Of a DNA stretch of 64,000 bases, positions 35,501 to 43,214 are shown one piece after another; the first letter of the stretch is position 1; every line of letters begins with the position of its first letter. This DNA is from Luteolibacter sp. LG18. GTDB lineage: Bacteria; Verrucomicrobiota; Verrucomicrobiia; Verrucomicrobiales; Akkermansiaceae. The stretch covers positions 4,712,001-4,776,000 of the forward strand of contig NZ_AP024600.1 of assembly GCF_036322585.1 (NCBI RefSeq), written 5' to 3'. The notes under the pieces are model-generated. The model searched no databases, was not told the DNA's origin, and saw only the letters and a program-made list of their open reading frames with translations. A program made the position numbers and the translations under genes.

Positions 35501-35711
35501 ACTCGATCGGCTGGGTGACACGGGATTCCACCTCCTCCGGCGCGAGGCCCGGCGACTCGGTGAGGATGACGACGGTGGGCTTCGTGAGGTCCGGCAGGAC
35601 CTCCACCGGAAGTTGCTGGAAGGTCCGAATACCGAAGACCATCACCAGCAACGCCAGCCCGAGAATGATCGCCCGGTTCGCGAGCGAAAATCGGATCAGT
35701 TTGTCGAGCAT
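32574..35711 (-). CDS. Heavy-metal efflux RND transporter (CzcA/CusA family)
   Basis: A 1045-residue inner-membrane proton/metal antiporter with 12 transmembrane helices and two large periplasmic loops. The HME-RND start (MLDKLIRFSLANRAIILGLAL in part), QLPVEVLPDLTKPTV, and the TM4 signature GMVVDDAIVDVENVFRRL are present. That TM4 motif is closest to the HME3-type (divalent cation) pattern in the Nies classification and differs from the Cu/Ag CusA motif. The metal is therefore not settled. Length is normal. It forms an operon with the adaptor (4 bases away) and outer-membrane component. Confidence 0.93.
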   Translation of the reverse strand: MLDKLIRFSLANRAIILGLALLVMVFGIRTFQQLPVEVLPDLTKPTVVILTESPGLAPEEVESRVTQPIESALSGVGGITRLRSNSDVSLSLVYAEFAWGTDIYRARTLVQERLQGVRATLPKDSEPFLTPVASLMGEILLVGVRSTIEEGKEGYLAPRDVRTLADWTIKKRIQGIPGVAEVLNMGGGIQQLQVQPDPAKMQAHGVTLEELKAASEKAAGNTTGGFVNSGSREILIRNLAMTIDPDAIGATVIKRVNDRPVSIRDVADVAWDIEPMRGDASINNTRGVIMSITKSPGFDTIKLTAEIEKALEELRPAMPKGVEAEPLFRQANFIDHAMDNLKSAIMEGAVMVVIVLFLFLLNFRTTFITLMAMPLSFAITFLVFKVADVSVNSMTLGGLAVAIGMVVDDAIVDVENVFRRLKENAARFEPLPRIGVIAKASGEVRNSIFYATVLIVLVFLPLLGLSGVEGRLFSPIAIATIVSMAASFVVSLTVIPVLASFLLKPKEGKAHEDGHVTRGMKWLLKKTLLKFALDQPWILIAITALLMAASFMLYPMMGKDFLPSFKEETALVSTTTAPGTSLEQMNQVADVIERKLTAIPEVSKVGRRVGRAERGDHVVPVSTAEFDIDFRSGTTGRSRAEILEDIRKTIRTVPGTFSVLTGPLADRIGHMLSGVSAPVAVKIYGPDLDELRRIGTQVQSIAKTIPGFEDAKLDAQSTIPQIRIEPDRDRAFAYSITPGDLNDQLATYLGGEQVAELRDGQRAVDLVVRLPEGLRDKPEKLAALPVETAGGMRVPLGLVAHVQEAKGPNVIQREKNQRRFVVAIKPTVRDVGTVVGTLQQKIAGELKLPEGYFMSIEGEFVAQREASQRIAILSAVVLVVVVFLLFGYFRSFPLALQVMLNIPLALMGGLVFTWYKIDNISIATLVGFIAVGGVAARNGIMMISHYLHLMRHEGEEFTRQMIERGTLERMVPVFMTALSAGIGLIPLVLAADQPGKEILHPVAVVITGGLVSSTLLDMAITPAVFLLFGRKASRRALALDAPAAR

Positions 35712-35714
35712 GGC

Positions 35715-36836
35715 TCAGGTGGTTTCCGGAGTTTCGGGTTGCGCGGGACGGAGCTTCGCCATCGACACGATCACCAGCAGCACGAACAGGATCGCGGTGG
35801 AGGCCATGAAGAAGCGCGTCAGCAGCGGCGATGGCGCGGCATGGTCGTGGTCTTCGCCTTTTCCAGCAGCTTTCGCGGCCTTCTGCGCGGCGGATATTTC
35901 CGATCCATCCGCATTGTGCTCGTGGCCGTGGGCGGCATCGAGTGCCTCCTTCAGCGACGGCCCGGAGCCGCCGGCAAACCCGAGGGCGTAGGAGCCGGTG
36001 GTTACCACCTCGTCCGCAGGCAGCAGGCCACCGAGGATCTCGACGAAGCGATCGTTCATCTGGCCGATGCGCACGGGCACCTTGCGGAAGGCATTCGGAA
36101 GATCGAAGTCCTTCACATACACCACGCGGCTGGCGGGATCGCCCTGCAGGGCGATACGCGGCACGCTCAGCACGTTCTCCCGCTTCGAAAGCACGACGGA
36201 GAACTCGGTGCGCATGCCGGGGCGCATGCGGAGACCAGGATTCGGCACCCGGAAAATCGCGTCGATGGTGCCGCTCTCGCGGTCGGCGGAGGTGCCGAAC
36301 CGCAGCAGCGTGCCATCGAGCGCCTCGCCGCCGAGCGCGGCCACGCGGATGTGGGCCTGCGTGGTGCCGGGCTTGAGCTTGCCCGCGATGTGTTCGGGCA
36401 CTCGCGCCACGGCCAGCACTTCTGTTAGATCGGAGATGTCGAGCAGCTCCTTCTCGGGCTCGACCGGTTCACCGAGGCGGACGTGCGCGGAGCTGACGAG
36501 GCCGCCGATGGGCGACTTCAGCTCCACCGACGGCGGTGGGTCGCCGGGCTGGCGGCTCTCGACTTTGACGAGCGGTTGCCCGGCGGTCACGACGTCGCCT
36601 TCGAAGACCTTCATCTCGAGGATGCGGCCGGCGATACGGCTGCTGAGCACGGCGTGGTTGCTGGGGATCTCCTCGATGCGACCGAGCGCGAAGGCGGTCT
36701 CCTCGAAGGTGGTTTCGGCGGCCTCGACGGTTTCGATGCCGAGGTTCTTCACGCCCGCCTCGTCGAGGATGACGGGCGGGGCATCCACGGCGAGCGCCGG
36801 AAGGGTGAGCAAAAGGGAAAAGAGAAATGGTTTCAT
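35715..36836 (-). CDS. RND efflux periplasmic adaptor with His-rich tail and C-terminal membrane anchor
   Basis: A 373-residue membrane-fusion protein of the CzcB/CusB type with a signal peptide (MKPFLFSLLLTLPALA). The lipoyl/barrel-sandwich halves are recognisable (VLSSRIAGRILEMKVFEGDVVTAGQPLVKVESR in part), followed by the beta-barrel (VRIGQMNDRFVEILGGLLPADEVVTTGSY). It has an uncommon end: HGHEHNADG and EDHDH histidine clusters (about 305-335) and a transmembrane helix (about 340-362, FFMASTAILFVLLVIVSM). Most adaptors are anchored at the N-terminus or lipidated. It lies between the RND and TolC genes. Confidence 0.9.
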   Translation of the reverse strand: MKPFLFSLLLTLPALAVDAPPVILDEAGVKNLGIETVEAAETTFEETAFALGRIEEIPSNHAVLSSRIAGRILEMKVFEGDVVTAGQPLVKVESRQPGDPPPSVELKSPIGGLVSSAHVRLGEPVEPEKELLDISDLTEVLAVARVPEHIAGKLKPGTTQAHIRVAALGGEALDGTLLRFGTSADRESGTIDAIFRVPNPGLRMRPGMRTEFSVVLSKRENVLSVPRIALQGDPASRVVYVKDFDLPNAFRKVPVRIGQMNDRFVEILGGLLPADEVVTTGSYALGFAGGSGPSLKEALDAAHGHEHNADGSEISAAQKAAKAAGKGEDHDHAAPSPLLTRFFMASTAILFVLLVIVSMAKLRPAQPETPETT

Positions 36837-36839
36837 GGA

Positions 36840-38072
36840 TCAGCGTTGGTTGATCGCGGCTTCGTAGCGCACGCGCGCGAGGTGGAAGTCACGGAGGGCG
36901 TCGAGACGGGACGACGCGAGTTGGAGGCGTTGTTCGCGGGCCTTGAGGACGACCTGGAGTTCGCCCTGGCCATTGCGCCACGTTTGTTCGGCGAGCTCGG
37001 CCTGGCGGTCGGCGAGCGGGAGCAGCTCGGCACGGACCTCGCGTTCCAGCTTCGCCCACTGCTCCATTTCCGCGCGCGCGGCCTCGGCCTCGTTGCGGAT
37101 GTTGCGGTCGAGCGCGGTGATTTCGAGCTGCTTGCGCTTCAGCTTCGCCTGGGCGGCCTCGACGTTGCCGGAATTGTCGTTCCACAGCGGCAGCGGGATG
37201 CTGAGCTGGAAGCCGACCATCCCCTCGCTGCTCACGCCATCCGGGGCATCCATGCGGCGTCCGGCGGTGCCGAACACGCCAACCTCGATGTCATCGTACT
37301 TCTTGGTCTGCTCGAGGTTCACCTCCATGGCGACAGCCTCCGCTTCCACCCGGGCAACCTGCATGTCGGGGCGGCGCGACGATCCCGCGCCCGCTTCCGG
37401 GACGCGGATCGGCGGCAATTCGCCGCTCGGCAGCACGGTGGCCGACGGGCTCATGCCCAGCAGCGGCTTCAATGCGCCGGTGGCGGCGACCTCCGCGGCA
37501 TCGAGCTGGCGGATCTCGGTGGCCAGCTTCGCGGCCTCCAGTTTCGCCTGCCCGGCATCGAGACGCGAGCCCTCGCCCTTTTCCGCAGCCTTGTCGATGA
37601 ACTCGGCGAGTTTTTTGGAAACGTCGGCTTGCTCCCGCAACAGCTCGCGCTGGCGGCGGATGGCGAGGATCTTCACCAGCTCCTCGCGGCCTTCGGCGAC
37701 GAGCTTGCGCTCGACATCGCGGACCTCGGCCTCGGCGGCCTTCAGCTCCTGCACCGAGATCTCCTTTTCGAACCGGAGGCGATCGGTGACCGGAAAACTC
37801 TGGGTGAAGCCGATTTTCACGCTGCCCTCGCTGGACTTCGTGTTGTGCTCGACCTCGGTTTCGAGGCGCGGGTTCTCACGGCGACCCGACTGCTTCATGC
37901 GGCCGAGCGCCTCGCCGATCCGCAGCCTCGCCGCGGCGAGGTCCGGATTCTGGGTCCGCACGCGGTCCGCCACCGAAGCGAGCGTAACCACCAATCCGCC
38001 GGATTCGGCGGCCATCGATCGGACCGGCCACGACAAGGCCAGCGCGATCGCCAACAGGTATTTGAAACTCAT
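36840..38072 (-). CDS. TolC-family outer-membrane efflux channel (CzcC/CusC type)
   Basis: A 410-residue outer-membrane factor with a signal peptide (residues 1-22). Long alpha-helical hairpins contain the usual repeats: DLAAARLRIGEALGRMKQSGRRENPRLETEVEH in part, LRFEKEISVQELKAAEAEV, and in the second half GMVGFQLSIPLPLWNDNSGNVEAAQAKLKRKQLE in part. It starts the three-component efflux operon; the adaptor follows after 4 bases. A His-rich small gene precedes it by about 165 bases, in which I see no other gene. Confidence 0.9.
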   Translation of the reverse strand: MSFKYLLAIALALSWPVRSMAAESGGLVVTLASVADRVRTQNPDLAAARLRIGEALGRMKQSGRRENPRLETEVEHNTKSSEGSVKIGFTQSFPVTDRLRFEKEISVQELKAAEAEVRDVERKLVAEGREELVKILAIRRQRELLREQADVSKKLAEFIDKAAEKGEGSRLDAGQAKLEAAKLATEIRQLDAAEVAATGALKPLLGMSPSATVLPSGELPPIRVPEAGAGSSRRPDMQVARVEAEAVAMEVNLEQTKKYDDIEVGVFGTAGRRMDAPDGVSSEGMVGFQLSIPLPLWNDNSGNVEAAQAKLKRKQLEITALDRNIRNEAEAARAEMEQWAKLEREVRAELLPLADRQAELAEQTWRNGQGELQVVLKAREQRLQLASSRLDALRDFHLARVRYEAAINQR

Positions 38073-38236
38073 GGTTTATAGAAATGGATCTCCAAAACTC
38101 CGCCCGATCCGGACGGAAGGATGCCGCTCATGCGGCTTCGGAAACGCGACGGTCCCGGGGACGCATCACGGGGAAAACAAAGCGGCCGGTCAGGACGACG
38201 ACGGGCCACCGCTCCGGCAGGCGGAGCGTTTCCGGA

Positions 38237-38590
38237 TCAGATCAAAGGGGGCTTGTCGAGGGACAGCACCGGGCCATCCGGCGCGCTCTCGTTGGCACCG
38301 CGGAGGCTTGCTGAAAGCACCATCGGCGGGAAAAGGGACGCCGCACCGGCATCGATGGAGAACCACACCGGCGCGTGGCAGCACTCGCCGTGGTGGTGTT
38401 CGTGGTCATGGTGATAGGGCGGGCAGTCCTTGGAATGCTCCGTCTCGGCATGCGGACCGTGGTCCGTTTTCTCACCACATCCGGCCTTGTGCTCGACCGG
38501 CACGCAATTGTCGAAATGCGCCCCGGACGCACGCAGACCCAGACCGGCGAAAAGGCCGATCAGGAGAATTGCGCGGAGCCAAAGGAACAT
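38237..38590 (-). CDS. Small exported His/Cys-rich protein upstream of the metal efflux operon
   Basis: A 117-residue protein from ATG 38590 with a hydrophobic leader (MFLWLRAILLIGLFAGLGLRASG). An ATG at 38638 would add 16 residues. The mature part is dominated by a metal-binding-like stretch: CVPVEHKAGC, HGPHAETEHSKDC and PPYHHDHEHHHGECCHAP. It could be a metal sensor or buffer for the Czc/Cus-like system; similar small His-rich proteins precede czc operons elsewhere. The function is inferred from composition and place. Confidence 0.7.
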   Translation of the reverse strand: MFLWLRAILLIGLFAGLGLRASGAHFDNCVPVEHKAGCGEKTDHGPHAETEHSKDCPPYHHDHEHHHGECCHAPVWFSIDAGAASLFPPMVLSASLRGANESAPDGPVLSLDKPPLI

Positions 38591-38748
38591 CGAGCGGAAC
38601 CAAGCACCCAATGCCACCGCTGACAAGCAAAAGCGCATCCCCGGAATAGCCCCGACTCATGCTTCCCGGGAAAACGATTCATCCCTCCCCCGTTTGTTGG
38701 AGTCATTCTAACCTTGGCCAGCCGCCCGCCGCCACCCACACTCCCCGC

Positions 38749-39273
38749 ATGCCATCTCCGGATGCCCTCCGCGCCGCCGTGCGGGACGTCGTCGACTTCC
38801 CGAAGCCCGGCATCGTTTTCAAGGACATCACCCCGATCCTCGCCAACGGCTCCCTGTTCCGGGACGCCATCACGCTGCTTTGCGAGCACGCCGCGGATCA
38901 GAAGATCGACAAGGTCGTGGGCATCGACGCGCGTGGTTTCATCTTCGCCGCCGCCGTGGCCGACCGCCTGGGCGTGGGCTTCGTGCCAGTCCGGAAAAAG
39001 GGCAAGCTGCCGTGGAAAACCCGCCAGACGTCCTATTCCCTGGAATACGGCGAATCGGTGGTGGAGCTCCACGAGGACGCCGTGGCTCCGGGCGAGCGCG
39101 TGCTGCTGGTCGATGACCTCCTCGCCACCGGAGGCACGGCCGCCGCGGCCCTCCAGCTCCTCGGCGAACTCGGTGCCGAGGTCGTCTCCGTTTCCTTCCT
39201 GATCGAGCTCTCGTTCCTCAACGGCCGCGACAAGCTCGCGCCCCATCCCATCCGCTCCCTCATCTCCTACTAA
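38749..39273 (+). CDS. apt: Adenine phosphoribosyltransferase
   Basis: A 174-residue type I phosphoribosyltransferase forming AMP from adenine and PRPP. Motifs: VVDFPKPGIVFKDITPIL at the N-terminus, KVVGIDARGFIFAAAVA, the RKKGKLPWKT flexible loop, and the PRPP site VLLVDDLLATGGTAAAA. Length is normal. An upstream frame extension to 38659 has no family match. It is 21 bases ahead of pgi, so they are likely co-transcribed. Confidence 0.95.
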   Translation: MPSPDALRAAVRDVVDFPKPGIVFKDITPILANGSLFRDAITLLCEHAADQKIDKVVGIDARGFIFAAAVADRLGVGFVPVRKKGKLPWKTRQTSYSLEYGESVVELHEDAVAPGERVLLVDDLLATGGTAAAALQLLGELGAEVVSVSFLIELSFLNGRDKLAPHPIRSLISY

Positions 39274-39294
39274 CCACCTTTCCCTCATCCCACC

Positions 39295-40848
39295 ATGTCC
39301 TGGACACGCTACTGCCAATCCGTCATCCGCTATCCGCAATTCGGCTTCTCCATCGACCTGTCCCGCATGGACGTCGATGACGCTTTCCTTTCGGCCATGC
39401 AGCCGAAGATCGCGAAGGCCTTCACCGACATCGCCGCGCTCGAGGCCGGTGAGATCGTGAACCCGGACGAACAGCGCATGGTGGGCCACTACTGGCTCCG
39501 CAACGCCGACCTCGCCCCGACCGACGCGCTCCGCAAGGCGATCACCGAGCCGCTTTCCGACCTCAAGGATTTCGCCGAGAAGGTCCACACCGGCCAGGTC
39601 AGCCCTCCCTGCGGCGGCGTCTTCAAGCAGATCCTGCTCATCGGCATCGGCGGCTCCGCCCTGGGCCCGCAGCTCGTGAACGACGCCATCGGTCACGGTG
39701 CCAAGGTGCCGATCTTCTTCTTCGACAACACCGATCCGGCTGGCATCGACCGCGTGATCTCCGACCTCAAGGAAGTCGGCCTGAACCGCACGCTGGTGCT
39801 CGTCATCTCGAAGTCCGGCGGCACCGCCGAGACCCGCAACGGCATGCTCGAGGCCAAGGCCGCCTATGAGGCCGCCGGCCTGAACTTCGGCCGCCACACC
39901 GTGGCCGTGACCGGCCTGGGCTCGAAGCTCGACCAGTACGCGATCGACCAGAAGTTCCTCGCCCGCTTCCCGATGGAAGACTGGGTCGGCGGCCGCACCT
40001 CGGTGATGTCCACCGTGGGCCTTGTGCCCGCCGCCCTCCAGGGCATCGACATCGACTCCTTCCTCGCCGGCGCCGCCGCGATGGACGTGGAAACCCGCAA
40101 GACCGACGCGAAGACGAACGCCTCGATGCAGCTCGCGCTCGCCTGGTACCACGCCGGCAACGGCAAGGGCGAAAAGGACATGGTCGTGCTCCCCTACAAG
40201 GACTCGCTCGTCCTGTTCTCGAAGTATCTCCAGCAGCTCGTCATGGAGTCGCTCGGCAAGGAACTCGACCTCGACGGCAAGAAGGTGAACCAGGGCATCG
40301 CCGTCTACGGCAACAAGGGTTCCACCGACCAGCACGCCTACGTCCAGCAGCTCCGCGACGGGGTCCACAATTTCTTCACCACCTTCATCGAGGTCCGCAA
40401 GGGCCGCAACGGCGAGGGCATCGAGGTCGAACCGTCCACCAGCTCCGCCGACTACCTGCAGGGCTTCCTGCGCGGCACCCGCAAGGCGCTGTATGAGTCC
40501 GGCCGCAAATCCGTGACGATCTCCATCCCGGAGGTCACCCCGTTCCAGCTCGGCATCCTCATCGGCCTCTTCGAGCGCGCGGTGTCGTTCTACGCCTCGC
40601 TGGTCAACATCAACGCCTACCACCAGCCTGGCGTGGAAGCCGGCAAGAAGGCCGCCACGACCTTCCTGGAACTGCTCAACACCGTCCGCGGCCGCCTCGT
40701 GGCGGACGCCCGCACCGCCGACGAAATTGCCGCCCAGTGCGACGCCGATCCGGAGGACGTTTACCACTGCCTGACGCACCTGTCCGCCAACGGCGAGGTC
40801 CAGATCGCGATCGGCAAGGATCCGTCCGGCGACACGTTCTCGCTGTAA
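39295..40848 (+). CDS. pgi: Glucose-6-phosphate isomerase
   Basis: A 517-residue phosphoglucose isomerase (glycolysis, glucose 6-phosphate to fructose 6-phosphate). The SIS-fold sugar-phosphate site is visible in [19 protein letters not shown] and [31 protein letters not shown] is the conserved signature carrying the catalytic region, and [15 protein letters not shown] the C-terminal one with the catalytic Lys. It follows apt and ends at a strong intrinsic terminator. Confidence 0.95.
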   Translation: MSWTRYCQSVIRYPQFGFSIDLSRMDVDDAFLSAMQPKIAKAFTDIAALEAGEIVNPDEQRMVGHYWLRNADLAPTDALRKAITEPLSDLKDFAEKVHTGQVSPPCGGVFKQILLIGIGGSALGPQLVNDAIGHGAKVPIFFFDNTDPAGIDRVISDLKEVGLNRTLVLVISKSGGTAETRNGMLEAKAAYEAAGLNFGRHTVAVTGLGSKLDQYAIDQKFLARFPMEDWVGGRTSVMSTVGLVPAALQGIDIDSFLAGAAAMDVETRKTDAKTNASMQLALAWYHAGNGKGEKDMVVLPYKDSLVLFSKYLQQLVMESLGKELDLDGKKVNQGIAVYGNKGSTDQHAYVQQLRDGVHNFFTTFIEVRKGRNGEGIEVEPSTSSADYLQGFLRGTRKALYESGRKSVTISIPEVTPFQLGILIGLFERAVSFYASLVNINAYHQPGVEAGKKAATTFLELLNTVRGRLVADARTADEIAAQCDADPEDVYHCLTHLSANGEVQIAIGKDPSGDTFSL

Positions 40849-40867
40849 GGGATTCCGATTTGATCCA

Positions 40868-40901
40868 AGGAGGCGTTCCTGCGGGAGCGCCTCCTTTTTT
40901 G
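40868..40901 (+). terminator. Intrinsic terminator after pgi
   Basis: Twelve-base arms AGGAGGCGTTCC (40868-40879) and GGAGCGCCTCCT (40884-40895), one G-T pair, loop TGCG, followed by six T at 40895-40900. Confidence 0.9.
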
Positions 40902-40954
40902 TTTGGGTATCCAGCGGGGTTTACCAAATCCATTTCCAGCGCTAGGATGACGGC

Positions 40955-41170
40955 ATGGAAGGACAGGAAGCCATCGTCATCGACCCGGAGATCCTGGGCG
41001 GCACTCCGGTGTTCGCAGGTACCCGCGTCCCCGTGCAGGCACTCTTCGATTACATCGAGCGGGATTACACTCTCGCGGAATTCATCGAGTGTTTCCCGTC
41101 CGTCACCCGAGAAATGGCCTGCCGGGTGCTTGACCAATCGGAGTCAGCTCTGGTGTCCCTCGCGTCATGA
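40955..41170 (+). CDS. DUF433 antitoxin
   Basis: A 71-residue DUF433 protein. The family pattern is clear: IVIDPEILGGTPVFAGTRVPVQALFDYIE with LAEFIECFPSVTREM after it. DUF433 proteins are antitoxins with a winged-helix-like fold, paired with PIN-like toxins. The next gene encodes such a toxin and its start overlaps this stop (ATGA at 41167-41170). Together they make a type II toxin-antitoxin module of the VapBC-like DUF433/DUF5615 kind, normally autoregulated. Confidence 0.92.
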   Translation: MEGQEAIVIDPEILGGTPVFAGTRVPVQALFDYIERDYTLAEFIECFPSVTREMACRVLDQSESALVSLAS

Positions 41171-41484
41171 GGATCCTGCTGGATGAATGCGTGCCTTGGC
41201 CGGTTCGCAAACTTCTCCCGGACCACGATTGCCACACGGCTTGGTATCAGGGCTGGGGCGGAACGAAAAACGGTGAACTGCTATCTCTCGCGGACAAGGA
41301 GTTCGACTTATTCATCACCGCGGACCGTAATCTCCGCTACCAGCAAAACCTGGCGGCACGAACCATCGCCATCTTGGAACTCTCCACGAACGATCTTCGG
41401 AGAATCCAGGCCGCCGCGGTATCGTTGCAAGCGGTTGTGGAATCCATGACCGCAGGTGAATACCGGATTTTGGAAATCCCTTGA
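41167..41484 (+). CDS. DUF5615 PIN-like toxin
   Basis: A 105-residue PIN-like protein of the DUF5615 family: MRILLDECVPWPVRKLL with the first acidic residue (LLDEC), a middle with LSLADKEFDLFITADRNL giving the conserved D and the TxD motif. Predicted RNase toxin. Translationally coupled to the DUF433 antitoxin upstream. Followed by the tandem REP element C. Confidence 0.9.
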   Translation: MRILLDECVPWPVRKLLPDHDCHTAWYQGWGGTKNGELLSLADKEFDLFITADRNLRYQQNLAARTIAILELSTNDLRRIQAAAVSLQAVVESMTAGEYRILEIP

Positions 41485-41554
41485 GCCGCGTCCGGCGTAT
41501 TCGAAAGCTTCAGTTGGCGGTGGCTTGTCAGGCCGAACGACGCCCCCCCACAGA

Positions 41555-41603
41555 GGGAAAGCAGAGCTTCCCCCTACATCCTGAAAGCGGAGCTTTCAGC
41601 TAC
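41555..41603 (-). repeat. Tandem REP element C, two GTAG palindromes in the same orientation
   Basis: Read on the minus strand. First copy: GTAG (41603-41600), arms CTGAAAGC and GCTTTCAG (41599-41581), loop TCC, perfect. Second copy: GTAG (41577-41574), arms GGGGAAGC and GCTTTCCC (41573-41555), loop TCT, one wobble pair. Heads are 26 bases apart. The TAG of the first GTAG (41602-41600) is the stop codon of fmt. Confidence 0.8.
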
Positions 41604-42520
41604 AGCACCCGCTCCGGCTTCCGGCCGCGGAGGTAGTCGGCAGCGCTCATGCGGCGCGCGCCTTCGGGCTGCACTTCGAGAAGTTTCAGCGCGCCTTGGC
41701 CACAGCCGATGACGAGGGATCCGGTGGAAAGGTCGATCTCTCCGGCTCCGGGCCCGTTCTCGATCACCTCGGTTTGCGGGAACACCTTCAAGCGGCGCTC
41801 CTTGCCGTCCTCGCTTACCGTGAGGTAGGTGCCGGGCCACGGATCGTAGGCGCGGATGCGGCGCTCCAACTCGATCGCGCTCAGAGCGAAATCCAATCGT
41901 CCGTCCTCGCGCTCCAGCTTCGGAATGTAGGACACGAGGGCCTCGTCCTGCGGGACGCGTGGAGCGGTGCCGGACGCGAGCGGCTCCAAGGCCTCCGCCA
42001 TCGCCTCGGCCGCAACATCGGCGAGACGGTCGTGCAATTGGCCGCCCGTTTCACCGGGCAGGATCGGAATCGATTTCGCGAGGATGATGTCGCCCGCATC
42101 GAGCTGCTTCACCACATGCATCACGGTGATGCCGGTTTCGGAGTCCCCGGCATCGATCGCGGCCTGGATGCAGGCGGCACCGCGGTAGCGCGGCAGCAGC
42201 GAGGCGTGGAGATTGATGCAGGCGAGCCGCGGCAGCTTGATGAGCTTCAGCGGCAGGATCTGGCCGTAGGCCATCACCACCATCAGGTCGATGTCGTAAC
42301 CGGCCAGTTCCTCGAGCGCATCGCGCACCTTTTCCGGCTGGAGCACCGGGATGCCCGCCTCCAGCGCCACCGTCTTGATGGCCGGTGGCGTGAGCGTGTG
42401 ATGGCGACCCACCGGTTTGTCCGGCTGGGTCACGAGCAACACGGGCTTTGGCCCGGCTTCGATCAAACGACGGAAGGCCGGGATGGCGATCTCTCCTGTT
42501 CCGAAAAAGGCAACGCGCAT
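41600..42520 (-). CDS. fmt: Methionyl-tRNA formyltransferase
   Basis: A 306-residue enzyme that formylates initiator Met-tRNA with 10-formyltetrahydrofolate. The N-terminal Rossmann-like formyltransferase domain has RVAFFGTGEIAIPAFRRLI, INLHASLLPRYRGAACIQ with the catalytic Asn/His, and VVKQLDAGDIILAKSIPI. The C-terminal OB-like tRNA-binding domain starts near residue 205. Its stop TAG belongs to the GTAG of REP C. It is not next to def here; adk follows on the same strand upstream. Confidence 0.94.
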   Translation of the reverse strand: MRVAFFGTGEIAIPAFRRLIEAGPKPVLLVTQPDKPVGRHHTLTPPAIKTVALEAGIPVLQPEKVRDALEELAGYDIDLMVVMAYGQILPLKLIKLPRLACINLHASLLPRYRGAACIQAAIDAGDSETGITVMHVVKQLDAGDIILAKSIPILPGETGGQLHDRLADVAAEAMAEALEPLASGTAPRVPQDEALVSYIPKLEREDGRLDFALSAIELERRIRAYDPWPGTYLTVSEDGKERRLKVFPQTEVIENGPGAGEIDLSTGSLVIGCGQGALKLLEVQPEGARRMSAADYLRGRKPERVL

Positions 42521-42531
42521 GACAAAGGGTC

Positions 42532-43164
42532 TCAGGCCGGCCGCTTCAGCGATGCCTGATAGATGGGCAGCTTGGTGATGTGGTCCACGATGTCACGCAG
42601 AACCTTCACGGGGGCCTGGGTGGCATCGATGTCCAGCACCCGCTCGGCGGAGTAGTATTCGAGGATCGGTTTGGTCTCGGCCTCGTAGGTGGCGATGCGC
42701 TGCTGGATCACGCGATCGCTGGCGTCGTCCAGGCGGTTCTCCTTGAGCGCCCGCTTCCGCATGCGGCGGGCGAGTTCCTCACGGTCCGGGCAGGACAGGT
42801 GGAAGACCTGGTGGACCTCCACGTGCTCGGCGAGGAACTCGGCCTGGCGGACGTTGCGCGGAATGCCGTCGAGGACGAGGAAGTCGATGTCGGGCTTGTA
42901 GATGTGGGTCTCGCTCCAGTTCAGGATCTGGGCGTGCCACAGCTCGATGGTCAACTCGTCCGGCACCAACTCGCCGCGGCTGGAGTAGTGGACGAACTTC
43001 TGGCCGAGGGCGGTGCGGGTGTCGAGGGAGCGGAAGACATCGCCACAGGCGCAGTGGAAGAAGCGCGGGACGCTGCCAAGGATCTTGCCCTGGGTGCCCT
43101 TGCCGGAACCCGGCGCGCCGAGAAACAGGAAGGCCGGAAGTTTGAAATCGAGTTGCTTCGACAT
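42532..43164 (-). CDS. adk: Adenylate kinase
   Basis: A 210-residue nucleoside monophosphate kinase (AMP + ATP to 2 ADP). The P-loop GAPGSGKGT is at residues 16-24, the AMP site at CGDVFRS, and the IDFLVLDGIPRNVRQAEFL motif in the middle. The LID is the short form (RRMRKRALKENRLDDASDRVIQQRI). There is no zinc-binding Cys set. The start MSKQLDF at 43164 is used. Its place 11 bases before fmt suggests an operon. Confidence 0.9.
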   Translation of the reverse strand: MSKQLDFKLPAFLFLGAPGSGKGTQGKILGSVPRFFHCACGDVFRSLDTRTALGQKFVHYSSRGELVPDELTIELWHAQILNWSETHIYKPDIDFLVLDGIPRNVRQAEFLAEHVEVHQVFHLSCPDREELARRMRKRALKENRLDDASDRVIQQRIATYEAETKPILEYYSAERVLDIDATQAPVKVLRDIVDHITKLPIYQASLKRPA

Positions 43165-43214
43165 AAGGAAAGCCGCGGACCGTACCGGCCGCATGCCCCT
43201 GCCGCAAGCACGGA

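Noticed and set aside
31905-36428. 1507-codon open frame on the plus strand
   Set aside because: It is antisense to the small exported protein, the RND pump and the adaptor, all firmly identified. Its predicted protein is rich in H, R, D and low-complexity sequence, typical of a shadow frame in GC-rich DNA.
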